Numbered from the stretch's first letter, positions 8,904 through 18,868 are shown. The stretch: 64,000 nt of DNA from Paraburkholderia azotifigens (GCF_007995085.1 NZ_VOQS01000005.1:1674001-1738000), one strand, 5' to 3'. The notes: generated from the sequence alone by a model not told the origin. Numbers and translations are program-made.

Positions 8904-9184
8904 CCGTCGATCTCAGCGAAACCGATTTTGCGGCCATTACCAGGGGCGCGGGCATCTTTAGCATTCGTGTCGAGGACTCGGAGCAGGTGGCCTCTGCACT
9001 GAAGACAGCGTTCGCGCACGACGGACCCGCCGCGATCGTTGTCGTGACAGCGAAGCAGGAACTCGCGATGCCGCCCAAGATCGAGCTGGCGCAGGCCAAG
9101 GGCTTCAGTCCGTACATGATGCGCGTCATTCTCAACGGGCGCGGCGACGAAATCGTGGAACTCGCGCGGACCAATTTCCGCTGA
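8900..9184 (+). pseudogene. poxB: Remnant of ubiquinone-dependent pyruvate dehydrogenase (PoxB), C-terminal about 94 residues
   Basis: The frame reads DFAAITRGAGI, FAHDGPAAIVVV, KQELAMPP, LAQAKGFSPYM and NGRGDEIVELARTN. This matches the end of the thiamine-diphosphate enzyme PoxB, including its membrane/lipid-binding C-terminal tail. The preceding roughly 480 residues (cofactor and FAD domains) are absent, so no enzyme can be made. Homology begins within a few bases of the ridA stop codon, suggesting a deletion junction that joined the end of ridA to the end of poxB. Confidence 0.8.
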
Positions 9185-9221
9185 CGCATGCACTGTGCTC
9201 CGGCGCGCCGCCATTCGAAGG

Positions 9222-9899
9222 CTACCGATGGCGGCCGCCGAAGTTCGGCACCGTGCCATTGGCACGCGCACGCTTCAATTCCGCGACCACCTCGGCACGC
9301 GTCTTCGGGCGCCCGTTTGAAACAACGGCCATGTGCTTGCGCTGCGCAACGCTGGAAGCCCCGCGCGACTTCACGTGATTCGTTCCGTGCGAAGCAACCT
9401 GCCTGCTTCGTACGGTTCTTTCCTGCTTGCCCGCTGCGGCGCGTGCTTCTGTTTCGCGCGTTTCCATCGCGGCGGGAGGCCGGGTGTTGTCGTTCGCTGC
9501 GACCGCTAACGGTGGCGCCGCGTGCGCCGCTCTCGCTTCGCGCACACGCAACTCCTGCTGAAGTGCCAGCGCCTGCGGCAAATCGCTGTGAACCGCGAGG
9601 ACTTCGTCGAGCAGAACCTTGGCGGCCGTCAGATCGTTGCGCTGCAGATTGTCGCTGACTGCCTGAAGGACGAACGCGATATCGGCGTCGGACGTGTCGT
9701 CGTGAACCGCGACGGACGGTACATCGTTGATGGGAGATGGCGCATTCTGCGGATCGTCTGTGATCGAAACGTCGTCGTGATGGAATGGCCAGAGGTCGGA
9801 TAGTGCGTTCGACTCGATATGCAGCACGACTGCCGCGAGCGCCAGACCGCCCATCACGATGCAGCCCGCAAGCGCCCTTTTGTCGAAACGACCATTCAT
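9222..9899 (-). CDS. Membrane-anchored hypothetical protein with DUF4148-like C-terminal motif
   Basis: 225 aa. One hydrophobic segment lies near residues 11-27, after a short positive N-terminus (signal anchor or uncleaved signal), followed by an acidic, Asp/His-rich stretch. A helical region (about 75-125) contains LQRNDLTAAKVLLDEVLA, which looks like a TPR-type hairpin. A long Ala/Arg-rich low-complexity linker follows. The end reads KTRAEVVAELKRARANGTVP, resembling the TRAxVxAEL motif of small Burkholderia exported proteins (DUF4148). The predicted location is the periplasmic face of the inner membrane. No enzymatic motif is seen and function is unknown. It stands alone between the poxB remnant and the ProP-type carrier. 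Confidence 0.6.
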   Translation of the reverse strand: MNGRFDKRALAGCIVMGGLALAAVVLHIESNALSDLWPFHHDDVSITDDPQNAPSPINDVPSVAVHDDTSDADIAFVLQAVSDNLQRNDLTAAKVLLDEVLAVHSDLPQALALQQELRVREARAAHAAPPLAVAANDNTRPPAAMETRETEARAAAGKQERTVRSRQVASHGTNHVKSRGASSVAQRKHMAVVSNGRPKTRAEVVAELKRARANGTVPNFGGRHR

Positions 9900-10306
9900 C
9901 GTTTCCCTCCTTTACACGATGAAAAGGCGCATACGTGCAATGCCCGTCAGAAGAAGTACGTCCGAAGCGGGACACGCCTCGAGAAAGCGGACCCGGAGCG
10001 AAAAGACGAGCAAGAGCGATGCCAGGCGAGTTGAACTAGCGCGACATCGACGTGAATGCGGTTCGATCCGCCGCTGTCGTTTTCCGCCGGTTTCCGGACG
10101 CATGAGCGACAACGCCACTCCCTGCATATCAGCAAACTCTAGCCGATGATCTTGCCCGACGTCGCGTGCCCCGCGTCTTGTTCCGCTGCGCATGTTGCGA
10201 CGTCGAGGTTCCGAAGCCAACTGGCGCCCGATGATTCGACCGGCATATGCCGCCGGGATCCCTGCCGTATTTCGCGGGTTCGCCATGCCATGTCAGGAGT
10301 GTGTCA
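9900..10306. other. Intergenic region, no gene recognised
   Basis: About 400 bp upstream of both the minus-strand hypothetical and the plus-strand carrier. The short frames on both strands are arginine/serine-rich with no family features. The carrier's ribosome site AGGAG lies at its right end, near 10297. No convincing promoter pair was identified. Confidence 0.4.
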
Positions 10307-11773
10307 ATGAGCCGTTCGCAAGCGCGCGCCGCAAAGCGCCATTCTTCGAGTTCGCGTCTTAAGCTCGAAGACATCACGATCGTTGATCACTCCCTTCTCA
10401 AACGTGCTGTCGGCGCGATGGCGCTCGGCAACGCGATGGAATGGTTCGACTTCGGCGTGTACAGCTACATCGCCGTCACCCTCGGCAAGGTGTTCTTCCC
10501 GTCGAGCAGCTCTTCGGCGCAGCTGATCGCGACGTTCGGCACGTTCGCCGCCGCGTTCCTCGTGCGCCCGATCGGCGGCATGGTGTTCGGCCCGCTCGGC
10601 GACAGGATCGGCCGCCAGCGCGTGCTTGCGATGACGATGATCATGATGGCCGTCGGCACCTTCGCCATCGGCCTGATTCCGAGCTATGGTTCGATCGGCA
10701 TTCTCGCGCCCGCGCTGCTGCTCGTTGCGCGTCTGGTGCAGGGCTTTTCGACGGGTGGCGAATATGGCGGCGCAGCCACGTTCATCGCCGAGTTCGCGAC
10801 CGACCGCCGCCGCGGTTTCGCAGGCAGCTTCCTCGAATTCGGCACGCTGGTCGGCTATATCCTCGGCGCGGGCACGGTTGCCGTTCTGACGGCTTCGCTG
10901 TCGCAGGAAGCGCTGCTGTCGTGGGGCTGGCGCGTGCCGTTCTTCATCGCGGGTCCGCTGGGTCTCGTGGGCCTGTACATCCGGATGAAGCTCGAAGAAA
11001 CGCCCGCGTTCAAGAAGGAAGCCGAAACGCGTGAAGCCGACGAGAAGTCGCGCCCCAAACAGAGCTTCATGGAACTGCTCGCGCAGCAATGGAAGCCGCT
11101 GCTGCAATGTGTCGGTCTCGTGCTGATCTTCAACGTCACCGACTACATGGCGCTGTCGTATCTGCCGAGCTATCTGTCGGCCACGCTGCACTTCAACGAA
11201 TCGCACGGCCTGTTCCTCGTGCTGGCCGTGATGGTGCTGATGATGCCGATGACGCTCTACGCAGGCCACCTGTCGGACAAGATCGGCCGCAAGCCCGTCA
11301 TGCTGCTCGGCTGCGTGGGTCTGTTCGCGCTGTCGATTCCGGCACTGCTGCTGATCCGCACGGGCGCCGTGCTGCCCGTGTTCGGCGGCCTGCTGATTCT
11401 CGGCGCGCTGCTGTCGACCTTCACGGGCGTGATGCCGTCGTCGCTGCCCGCCCTCTTCCCGACGAAGATCCGTTACGGCGCGCTGGCGATCGGCTTCAAC
11501 GTGTCGGTGTCGCTGTTCGGCGGCACGACGCCGCTGGTCGCCGCGTGGCTCGTCGACCGCACGGGCAACCTGATGATGCCCGCGTATTACCTGATGGGCG
11601 CGTCGATCATCGGCATCGTGTCGGTGCTCGCGCTACGCGAGACGGCTCGCAAGCCGCTGCTCGGCTCGGGTCCGTGTGTCGCCTCGCATGCTGAAGCGAT
11701 GAGCCTGATAGGCGGCGCCGAACACGTTCATACTTCGAAGAAGCATCTGGCGCTGGTGCGGGAACGCGCCTAG
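10307..11773 (+). CDS. MFS transporter, metabolite:H+ symporter type (ProP-like)
   Basis: 488 aa from the ATG at 10307, which has CAGGAG about 8 nt upstream. Twelve transmembrane helices are expected. The signature NAMEWFDFGVYSY in helix 1, RPIGGMVFGPLGDRIGR in loop 2-3 and the RLVQGFSTGGEYGG motif identify the metabolite:H+ symporter branch that holds ProP (proline/betaine), KgtP and ShiA. It most resembles ProP in the N-terminal region but lacks ProP's C-terminal coiled coil, so osmosensing is not supported. A compatible solute, proline or dicarboxylate is the likely substrate. It ends 27 bp from the convergent MocR regulator gene. Confidence 0.85.
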   Translation: MSRSQARAAKRHSSSSRLKLEDITIVDHSLLKRAVGAMALGNAMEWFDFGVYSYIAVTLGKVFFPSSSSSAQLIATFGTFAAAFLVRPIGGMVFGPLGDRIGRQRVLAMTMIMMAVGTFAIGLIPSYGSIGILAPALLLVARLVQGFSTGGEYGGAATFIAEFATDRRRGFAGSFLEFGTLVGYILGAGTVAVLTASLSQEALLSWGWRVPFFIAGPLGLVGLYIRMKLEETPAFKKEAETREADEKSRPKQSFMELLAQQWKPLLQCVGLVLIFNVTDYMALSYLPSYLSATLHFNESHGLFLVLAVMVLMMPMTLYAGHLSDKIGRKPVMLLGCVGLFALSIPALLLIRTGAVLPVFGGLLILGALLSTFTGVMPSSLPALFPTKIRYGALAIGFNVSVSLFGGTTPLVAAWLVDRTGNLMMPAYYLMGASIIGIVSVLALRETARKPLLGSGPCVASHAEAMSLIGGAEHVHTSKKHLALVRERA

Positions 11774-11800
11774 TCTGGTGGCTCGCCCCGCCCCGTGGCT

Positions 11801-13135
11801 TCAATACGCGTAGTCGCTGATCACCTGCCTGACTTTCTTCAACGATTCACGCAGCACGTCGAGTTCGACGGAACCCAACGCGAGACGCACGGCGTGCGGC
11901 ACATGATGTGAAGTCGCATAAGGCTCGGCAGTCGAGACGGAGATGTGTTCGCGCATCAGCGCTGCCGCAACCTGATCGGCGCGAACCTCTTCCGACAACG
12001 GCAACCAGACGAAATACGATGCGGGATGGCGCACGCATGGCAGGCCGGCGAGCACTTCGGCAGCCATCGCCTGACGAGCTTTCGCGTCACGGCGTTTCTC
12101 TGTTTCCAGCCGCTTCACGGTTCCGTCTTCGAGCCAGGCGCAGGCGATTGCCGTCATCACGCCAGGTGTGTTCCAGGTGGTCGCGCGAATGGACTGTTCG
12201 ATTGCCTTCATCGATTCCGGCGGTGCGACCACGAAGCCAACACGCAGCCCCGTCGCCACGTTCTTCGACAGCCCCGACACGTAGACGGTCGTCTCGGGCG
12301 CGAGCGCGGCCAATGGCGCGGGCGGTTTGTCGACGAGGAACGCGTAAGCCGCGTCTTCGATGATCAACAGACCATGCCGCCGCGCGATTGACACCAGCTG
12401 CTTGCGCCGGTGCGCGCTCATTACCCAGCCGAGCGGATTGTGCATCGTCGGCATCACGTACACGGCCTTTACGCGGCGGCTCGCGCACAAACGCTCGAGC
12501 GCGTCGAGGTCCGGGCCTTGCGCCGCTGCCGGAATCGGCGCCAGTTCGAGGCGAAAAGCCTCGGCCATGATCTTGAATCCCGGATAGGTCAATGCGTCGA
12601 CGGCGACCACGTCGCCGGGACGCAGCAGCGCCATGACCGTCGCCGCCAGCCCCGCCTGCGCGCCATTCACGAGCGATACCCGCTCCCAGCCGACATCGAG
12701 CCCACGCCACGCCAGATGCCGGGCGACGGCCGCGCGTTCGCGCTGGCGCCCGCCGTGCGGCTGATAACGCAGCAGGCTTTCCAGATCGCCGGACGCCGCG
12801 AGCTGACGCAACGCACCACGCAGCAGATCGGCCTGGCCAGGCAGCGCCGGATAATTGAAGTTGAGGTCGACCATGCCCGCCGCCAGCGCGAACTGATCGA
12901 TGCCCTGCCTCGGCGGCAAAGAAATCTCGCGAACGAACGTGCCGCGTCCCGTCTCGCCGCTCACAAGCCCCATCGCCGCGAGTTCGGCATAGACACGCGT
13001 TGCCGTGACGAGCGCGAAGCCGTGCCTGGCAGCAAGCTCGCGATGCGTCGGCAGGCGCGTGCCCGCAGAAAGACGGCCAGAACGGATATCGGCGGCGTAT
13101 TTATCGACCAGCGCCTTGTACCGGAGTTGAGCCAT
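11801..13135 (-). CDS. MocR/PdxR family transcriptional regulator (GntR HTH fused to aminotransferase fold)
   Basis: 444 aa. Residues 1-75 are a GntR winged helix (RLSAGTRLPTHRELAARHG, ATRVYAELAAMGLVSGETGRGTFV). The rest is a fold-type I aminotransferase domain with the PLP lysine in SGLSKNVATGLRVGF and the HNPLG motif. MocR proteins sense PLP or amino compounds and usually control a divergent neighbour. Here the divergent neighbour is a DJ-1/PfpI gene 99 bp away, and a palindrome overlaps that gene's predicted -35 box. Unlike many MocR neighbours the target is not a PLP-synthesis or GABA gene, so the ligand is open. Confidence 0.88.
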   Translation of the reverse strand: MAQLRYKALVDKYAADIRSGRLSAGTRLPTHRELAARHGFALVTATRVYAELAAMGLVSGETGRGTFVREISLPPRQGIDQFALAAGMVDLNFNYPALPGQADLLRGALRQLAASGDLESLLRYQPHGGRQRERAAVARHLAWRGLDVGWERVSLVNGAQAGLAATVMALLRPGDVVAVDALTYPGFKIMAEAFRLELAPIPAAAQGPDLDALERLCASRRVKAVYVMPTMHNPLGWVMSAHRRKQLVSIARRHGLLIIEDAAYAFLVDKPPAPLAALAPETTVYVSGLSKNVATGLRVGFVVAPPESMKAIEQSIRATTWNTPGVMTAIACAWLEDGTVKRLETEKRRDAKARQAMAAEVLAGLPCVRHPASYFVWLPLSEEVRADQVAAALMREHISVSTAEPYATSHHVPHAVRLALGSVELDVLRESLKKVRQVISDYAY

Positions 13136-13162
13136 AAGCAGAGGCAGGCAGATGTATCCATG

Positions 13163-13199
13163 ACAATTATTTGATTGTAATGCTGCCCGCGCCTAGCAT
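13163..13199 (+). promoter_or_regulatory. Promoter of DJ-1 gene with overlapping palindrome, likely MocR operator
   Basis: The inverted repeat ACAAT-N6-ATTGT (13163-13178) overlaps a -35 TTGATT (13171-13176). After a 17-nt spacer comes a -10 TAGCAT (13194-13199), 36 bp before the DJ-1 start. An operator on the -35 box of the divergent gene is the typical MocR layout. Confidence 0.45.
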
Positions 13200-13234
13200 G
13201 TGTTCACCCCACACACCTCATCACGCGAACCATC

Positions 13235-13852
13235 ATGCATATCGCCATTCTGACGTTCGAAGGGTTTAACGAACTCGATTCGTTCATTGCGCTCGGCATT
13301 CTCAACCGCATCAGGAAGCCGGACTGGCGCGTGTCGATTGCCACGCCGCAGAAGCGCGTCACGTCGATGAACGGTGTGCCAGTGGAAGGTCACATTTCCT
13401 TGCGTGAAGCGAATGCGGCAGATGCAGTGCTCGTGGGCAGCGGGAAATTGACGCGCGACGTCGTCGCCGATCCGACGCTGATGTCGCAAATGCGGTTCGA
13501 TGCTTCGCGGCAACTGCTGGGCGCGCAGTGCTCGGGCACGCTCGTACTGGCGAAACTGGGACTGCTTGACGACGTGCCCGCTTGCACCGACCTCACGACG
13601 AAACCGTGGGTCGAAGAAGCAGGCGTCGACGTTCTGAACCAGCCGTTCTTTGCGCGCGGCAACCTCGCGACGGCAGGCGGATGCCTCGCTTCGCAGTATC
13701 TCGCCGCATGGGTGATTGCGCGCCTCGAAGGTATCGACGCGGCGTCGGAGGCGCTTCATTACGTCGCGCCTGTGGGTGAAAAAGAGGACTACGTTTCGCG
13801 TGCGCTGCGCAATATCACGCCATTTCTGCACGAAGCGGGGGCAGCCGCATGA
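13235..13852 (+). CDS. DJ-1/PfpI family protein
   Basis: 205 aa single-domain glutamine-amidotransferase-like fold. It starts MHIAILTFEGFNELDSFIAL; the nucleophile elbow is AQCSGTLVL with Cys near residue 100, and a TAGGCLAS loop follows. Members include glyoxalase III-type deglycases, isonitrile hydratases and AraC-fused regulators; this one has no DNA-binding domain. The LDSFIALGIL N-terminus is like ThiJ/PfpI proteins annotated as isonitrile hydratase-like, but the residues do not decide between these. It is divergent from and probably controlled by the MocR regulator. Confidence 0.82.
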   Translation: MHIAILTFEGFNELDSFIALGILNRIRKPDWRVSIATPQKRVTSMNGVPVEGHISLREANAADAVLVGSGKLTRDVVADPTLMSQMRFDASRQLLGAQCSGTLVLAKLGLLDDVPACTDLTTKPWVEEAGVDVLNQPFFARGNLATAGGCLASQYLAAWVIARLEGIDAASEALHYVAPVGEKEDYVSRALRNITPFLHEAGAAA

Positions 13853-14081
13853 CGCATCTTTTCTAATCAACGAAGCACGACTTCATCATCGTAATAGCGA
13901 CGCGTTTTTCACCTGAAACGACACAAAAAAAGCCGCGAAAAATATTTATCGAATTCATCACCACTTCTGCTCAAGGCGGCCCGATATCAGCCGACAACCA
14001 ACGTAACTCTCAGCGCACATCGCTTCGTTTTCAGCGCGCAGCGAGACGATATCGGGTTGCAGTTCGACATTGGCAGAGGTC

Positions 14082-15977
14082 ATGGTGAAGCTTACTGGTT
14101 CGATCGCATTCAAGTTCAGCGCGGCATCGGGCGCCGCGCTCGCAGTCACGGTTCTTCTACTCACATCCGTCGGCGCGCTGAACGTGCGGCATCAGGCCGT
14201 CGACGAGTTCGAGCAGTCCAGTCACGCGCGCATCGTTCAGGCAGACGAATCGCTCGATGTGAACTTCAAGGAGGTCGAGCAGAACCTCACGTACCTCACG
14301 CAAACCGCGCAGCTGAAAGCAGCCGATCAGAGCATCACCGACTATCTGAACCACGGCGGCCAGATGACGCCGGACAAGAACGGCGAAATCGAAAAGACAA
14401 TCTTCGCGTTGCTCAAGGATTTCGGCGACACGCATCCCAACATGCGCTATCTCGACATCGGCACGCGCTGGGGCGGTTACGTACAGTGGCCGATCGAAAG
14501 CCTGAACGGCGAGCACTACGATCCGCGCGTAAGACCGTGGTATCAGCTGGCGATGACGGCGCCCGATCGCGTCGTGCGGCCCGCGCCCTATCTCAGCGCG
14601 GCAGGTTCGGGCGGCGCGATCATTTCGTTCGCGCGCGTCGTCAAAGACAGCAAGGGCGACATTCTCGGCGTACTCGAAGGCGACATCTCGCTCGACGACT
14701 TCGCGCGGCTCACGAGCGGCATTCAGTTCGGCAAAACGGGTTATCTGCTCGTCACGGACAGCAGCGGCAAAGTACTCATCGATCCGCGCGAGAAGAAACA
14801 CGAATTCAAGGAACTGAAGGGCCTGGGCGGCGGTTATGAGCAGCTGTCGAATGCGGCCGACGGACTCGTGCGCATCCAGATGGACGGCGTCGAATATCAG
14901 TCGTTCGTCTATACGTCGCCGAAGAACGGCTGGAAGTACTACGCGCTCGTGCCCGAATCCGAAATGATGGCGGCGGCAAACCGGCTCACATGGACGCTGA
15001 TCGCGATGGGCTTGCTGGTGCTCGTCGTCGCCGTGCTGATCATGGTTGCGCTGGGTCGCAGAATGACCGATCCCATCCGCAATCTCGCCAGCTCGATGCA
15101 TGAAATCGCTGCCGGCGACGGCGACATGACGCGCCGCCTGCCGCAGTTGAGCAACGACGAAGTCGGTCATCTCGCGAAGCAGTTCAACGCTTTCGTCGAA
15201 AAACTGCACGGCGTGCTGCTGAAAGTGATGACGAACAGCCGTCACCTCGAACTCGCGGCAAGCGAAGTGTCGGCGGGCAATCTGGATCTGTCGTCCCGTA
15301 CCGAGCAACAGGCGGCCTCGATCCAGCAAACGGCGGCCAGCATGGAAGAACTGGCGGGCACGGTGCGCGGCACCGCCGATCAGGCGAAGAACGCCAACGC
15401 CGTCGCCTCGGGTGCGGTGGAAGTGGCGCGGCGCGGCAATGAGGCTGTCTCGGCTGCCGCGAAAACGATGAATACCGCCGTCGAGCAATCGGGCCGGATC
15501 GTGGGCATTGTCGGCATGATCGAAGGAATCGCGTTTCAGACCAACATCCTCGCGTTGAATGCCGCTGTCGAATCCGCGCGCGCAGGCGAAAGCGGCCGTG
15601 GCTTCGCCGTGGTCGCCGCCGAAGTGCGCAACCTCGCGCAGCGCTCGACAGGCGCGGCCAAAGAGATCAAGGCCTTGCTGGAAGTGTCCGTCGGCAACGT
15701 CCAGGCGGGCGCCGAACAGGTCAATCTGGCAGGCAAGACGATCGCCGAGCTGACCGACGCGATTTCCAACGTCGCCAACATTACCAGCGAAATCGCCGAT
15801 TCCGCGCGCGAGCAAAGCCGGGCGATCGGCGAGGTCAATCAGGCTGTATCGCTGATGGATCAGTCGACCCAGCAGAATGCCGCGCTAGTGGAAGAAATTG
15901 CCGCCGCCTCGGAATCGCTCAGCACGCAGGGCAAGGATCTGAACGCGACGGTCGGCTTCTTCAAGCTGGGCGCCTGA
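14082..15977 (+). CDS. Methyl-accepting chemotaxis protein with dCache-type sensor
   Basis: 631 aa from the ATG at 14082 (AGAGG just upstream; a GTG three bases later is an alternative). TM1 is near residues 10-32 and is followed by a periplasmic double-Cache-like sensor ([43 protein letters not shown]). TM2 ([21 protein letters not shown]) precedes a HAMP region and the signalling domain with the hairpin tip [23 protein letters not shown]. The PWY motif and DPR context are usual in Cache ligand sites for amino acids or small carboxylates. The protein ends FFKLGA and has no CheR/CheB pentapeptide. No che genes are nearby, so it is an orphan receptor. Confidence 0.93.
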   Translation: MVKLTGSIAFKFSAASGAALAVTVLLLTSVGALNVRHQAVDEFEQSSHARIVQADESLDVNFKEVEQNLTYLTQTAQLKAADQSITDYLNHGGQMTPDKNGEIEKTIFALLKDFGDTHPNMRYLDIGTRWGGYVQWPIESLNGEHYDPRVRPWYQLAMTAPDRVVRPAPYLSAAGSGGAIISFARVVKDSKGDILGVLEGDISLDDFARLTSGIQFGKTGYLLVTDSSGKVLIDPREKKHEFKELKGLGGGYEQLSNAADGLVRIQMDGVEYQSFVYTSPKNGWKYYALVPESEMMAAANRLTWTLIAMGLLVLVVAVLIMVALGRRMTDPIRNLASSMHEIAAGDGDMTRRLPQLSNDEVGHLAKQFNAFVEKLHGVLLKVMTNSRHLELAASEVSAGNLDLSSRTEQQAASIQQTAASMEELAGTVRGTADQAKNANAVASGAVEVARRGNEAVSAAAKTMNTAVEQSGRIVGIVGMIEGIAFQTNILALNAAVESARAGESGRGFAVVAAEVRNLAQRSTGAAKEIKALLEVSVGNVQAGAEQVNLAGKTIAELTDAISNVANITSEIADSAREQSRAIGEVNQAVSLMDQSTQQNAALVEEIAAASESLSTQGKDLNATVGFFKLGA

Positions 15978-16114
15978 CGCCGCGGTAACCACCGTTCTCG
16001 TTTCGAGAAGTATCAATTGACCTGGCGAGGGATTCTGCCGCAAGCGGCGCGTCCCTAGACTTCGTTCTCAAGTGATCTGGATTCCCCAGTCACCTCAGAC
16101 CGAAGGACAACGCC

Positions 16115-16726
16115 ATGAAGCTCTACTATCATCCGCTCTCCGGCCACTCGCATCGCGCCCGCCTGTTCCTGTCGCTGCTCGGCATCGAGCATCAGCTGAT
16201 CGAAGTCGATCTCGCCGCTGCCGGGCATAAATCTGCTGAATTCCTGAAGCTGAACCGGTTCGGCCAGGTGCCCGTGCTGGTCGACGGCGACATCAGCATC
16301 GCGGACTCGAACGCGATTCTCGTGTATCTCGCCCGCAAGTCCGGCAAAACCGACTGGCTGCCGCAAACGCCCGCGCTCGAAGCAGCCGTGCAGCGCTGGC
16401 TGTCCGTCGCGGCGGGCGAAATCGCTTTCGGCCCGGCCGCCGCGCGACTGATTACCGTGTTCGGCGCAAAATACAACGCCGAAGAACTGATCGCGCGTGC
16501 GCATCGCATCCTCAAGCTGATCGACGAAGAACTGGCCGGGCGCGAATACATCGCGCAGCCTCATCCGACGATTGCCGATGTCGCGCTCTACAGCTACATC
16601 GCGCGTGCGCCGGAAGGCAACGTCGACCTGTCCTTCTACCCGAACGTCAACGCGTGGCTGCGCCGTATCGAGGCATTGCCCGGTTTTGTCGAGTTCCAGA
16701 AGACGCCTGTCGGCCTCGCTGCCTGA
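16115..16726 (+). CDS. Glutathione S-transferase family protein
   Basis: 203 aa. The N-terminal thioredoxin-like domain starts [20 protein letters not shown], with a Ser in the usual catalytic loop, and contains the cis-proline VPVLVDGD and the glutathione gamma-glutamyl contact [10 protein letters not shown]. The C-terminal helical domain has the capping-box motif [16 protein letters not shown]. The fold and length fit a soluble bacterial GST. It is 69 bp upstream of the large flavin/iron-sulfur oxidoreductase in the same direction, with a 7-bp hairpin between them, so both may respond to the same electrophile or xenobiotic. Confidence 0.88.
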   Translation: MKLYYHPLSGHSHRARLFLSLLGIEHQLIEVDLAAAGHKSAEFLKLNRFGQVPVLVDGDISIADSNAILVYLARKSGKTDWLPQTPALEAAVQRWLSVAAGEIAFGPAAARLITVFGAKYNAEELIARAHRILKLIDEELAGREYIAQPHPTIADVALYSYIARAPEGNVDLSFYPNVNAWLRRIEALPGFVEFQKTPVGLAA

Positions 16727-16745
16727 GCGCGTCAAGTCAGTCATC

Positions 16746-16769
16746 GGGAAGCACACAGCGCGGCTTCCC
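16746..16769 (+). terminator. Hairpin between GST and oxidoreductase genes
   Basis: A perfect 7-bp stem, GGGAAGC and GCTTCCC, closes a 10-nt loop 20 bp after the GST stop. It is followed only by TGTTC, not a T tract, so it is a weak terminator, an RNA processing site or an attenuating element before the oxidoreductase. Confidence 0.35.
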
Positions 16770-16795
16770 TGTTCACCAGGCTCGGGAGACGGATC

Positions 16796-18868
16796 ATGAA
16801 CACGGTATCGACGGACAGTGGATCGCCCTGGCACGCAGGCGAAATCGCTTTGCAGGAAAAGGTCGGCGTTGTCGGCAAGATGCAGGAACTCGGACGCCGC
16901 GTCGTGCGCAACTACATGCCCGATCAGCATCGCACGTTCTTCAGGCAACTGCCGTTCATTGTCGTCGGCGCGGTGGATGACGACGGCGACGTGTGGGCGA
17001 CCCTGGTCGCGGGTCAGCCGGGTTTCATGCATGCAACGAGCGACAAGAATCTGCATGTCGATCTATCCGCCGATCCCCACGATCCCGCCACGCCGGGCTT
17101 GCACGAAGACGCGGCCATCGGTCTGCTGGGCATCGAGCTGCATACGCGCCGCCGCAATCGCATGAACGGTGCCGTGCGAAACAGAACGGCGCAGAGTTTC
17201 GACGTCGATGTCGCGCAAAGCTTCGGCAATTGCCCGCAATACATCCAGGCGCGCGATTTCGCATTCATTCGCGATCCCGCCGTGTTCTCCGGCATCGCGC
17301 CCAGGACATTCGACAGCCTGAGCGGCCGCGCCCGCGCGATGATCGAAGCAGCGGACACGTTCTTCGTCGCGTCATACGTCGGCGACGACGCGCGCCGTCA
17401 GGTCGATGTGTCGCATCGCGGCGGCAAGGCCGGCTTCGTGCGCATCGGCGACGACGGCAGGCTGACGGTTCCCGACTTCGCGGGCAACCTGTTCTTCGCC
17501 ACGCTCGGCAACTTCCTCGTCAATCCGCGCGCGGGACTCGTCTTCGCCGACTTCGAAACGGGCGACGTACTGCAATTGACGGGCGACGCGACCGTCGATC
17601 TCGACTCGCCGGAAATCGCCGCGTTTCAGGGCGCGGAACGGCTGTGGCATTTCACGCCGCGGCGCATCGTCTATCGCGAAGGCGCGCTGCCGCTGCGCTG
17701 GAAATTTCAGGCGAACGGCTGGTCGCCGAACTCGCTGATGACGGGCAGCTGGGACGAAGCGGCCAGCCGCCTGAAGGCCGCCGAACTTGCGAATGCATGG
17801 AGGCCGTTCAAGGTGGCGAACGTTATCGACGAAAGCTCGGTGATCCGTTCATTCCATCTCGAACCGGCGGACGGCGCGGGACTGATTGCACACGAAGCGG
17901 GTCAGCATCTGCCCATCCGCGTGATGCTGCCCAGTCACGACAAGCCTCTCATCCGTACCTATACGTTGTCGACAGCGCCCGCCGACGGACTCTATCGAAT
18001 CAGCGTGAAGCGCGATGGATCGGTGTCGTCGCATCTGCACGATACGTTGCAGATCGGCAGCATCGTCGAAGCGCGCGCGCCCGCAGGCCAGTTCACGATC
18101 GATGCCCACGCGCGCCGTCCCGCCGTCCTGCTCGCCGCCGGTGTCGGCATCACGCCGATGCTCGCGATGCTCAGGCATATCGTCTACGAAGGGCTGCGCA
18201 CGCGGCGTGTCCGTCCAACCTGGTTCTTCCATTCGGCGCGTTCGCTGAAAGAGCGTGCGTTCAGCCGCGAAATCGAACGGCTCGCGGCGTCGGCGAATGG
18301 CGCGGTTAAAGTGGTGCGCGCGTTGTCCGATATCGACGGCGCACGTGAAGAGAAAGACTTCGACGTCGCAGGCCGGATCGATATCCAGTTGCTGCGCGAC
18401 ACCTTGCCCTTCGACGACTACGACTTCTATCTCTGCGGACCATCGGCATTCATGCAGTCGATGTACGACGGTTTGCGCGATCTCAACGTCGCCGACAACC
18501 GCATTCACGCCGAAGCGTTCGGCCCGTCCGGCTTGCAGCGCAGGAAAGACTCCGTTGCCGCGACAGGCCCCGTGCGCGTCGCAGCGGACCGGCCGGTGCC
18601 CGTTGCGTTCGTGAAATCGGGCAAGGAAGCGCGCTGGAGTCCGGAGAGCGGTTCGTTGCTGGAGCTTGCGGAAGCGCGCGGATTGAGTCCCGAATTCGGC
18701 TGCCGGGGGGGCAGTTGCGGCACGTGCCGAACGCGCATCGTCGAGGGTGCCGTGGCTTACGCGGTTGCGCCGGAGTTTCAGGTGCCAGACAACGAAGCAT
18801 TGATCTGCTGCGCCGTTCCCGCCGATGCGGAACCGGGCGGCGGCGATCGCCTGCTGCTCGATCTGTGA
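16796..18868 (+). CDS. Three-module oxidoreductase: PNPOx-like flavin domain, ferredoxin-reductase domain, 2Fe-2S ferredoxin domain
   Basis: 690 aa. Residues about 40-300 form a pyridoxamine-phosphate-oxidase-like split barrel (FIVVGAVDDDGDVWATLVAG, RNRMNGAV, SFGNCPQYIQAR). Residues about 340-590 form a ferredoxin:NADP-reductase module with the FAD motif RTYTLS and nucleotide-binding GVGITPMLAML and YLCGPSAFM. The last 80 residues are a plant-type ferredoxin with CRGGSCGTC (Cys636, 641, 644) and a distal Cys at 671/672. This order moves electrons from NAD(P)H through FAD to 2Fe-2S and a second flavin. The final acceptor is unknown. It follows the GST and precedes a LysR regulator on the same strand. 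Confidence 0.85.
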   Translation: MNTVSTDSGSPWHAGEIALQEKVGVVGKMQELGRRVVRNYMPDQHRTFFRQLPFIVVGAVDDDGDVWATLVAGQPGFMHATSDKNLHVDLSADPHDPATPGLHEDAAIGLLGIELHTRRRNRMNGAVRNRTAQSFDVDVAQSFGNCPQYIQARDFAFIRDPAVFSGIAPRTFDSLSGRARAMIEAADTFFVASYVGDDARRQVDVSHRGGKAGFVRIGDDGRLTVPDFAGNLFFATLGNFLVNPRAGLVFADFETGDVLQLTGDATVDLDSPEIAAFQGAERLWHFTPRRIVYREGALPLRWKFQANGWSPNSLMTGSWDEAASRLKAAELANAWRPFKVANVIDESSVIRSFHLEPADGAGLIAHEAGQHLPIRVMLPSHDKPLIRTYTLSTAPADGLYRISVKRDGSVSSHLHDTLQIGSIVEARAPAGQFTIDAHARRPAVLLAAGVGITPMLAMLRHIVYEGLRTRRVRPTWFFHSARSLKERAFSREIERLAASANGAVKVVRALSDIDGAREEKDFDVAGRIDIQLLRDTLPFDDYDFYLCGPSAFMQSMYDGLRDLNVADNRIHAEAFGPSGLQRRKDSVAATGPVRVAADRPVPVAFVKSGKEARWSPESGSLLELAEARGLSPEFGCRGGSCGTCRTRIVEGAVAYAVAPEFQVPDNEALICCAVPADAEPGGGDRLLLDL

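Noticed and set aside
14157..15815. 552-codon minus-strand frame opposite the chemoreceptor
   Set aside because: The plus strand encodes a complete Cache-HAMP-MCP protein; the antisense frame has no family features.
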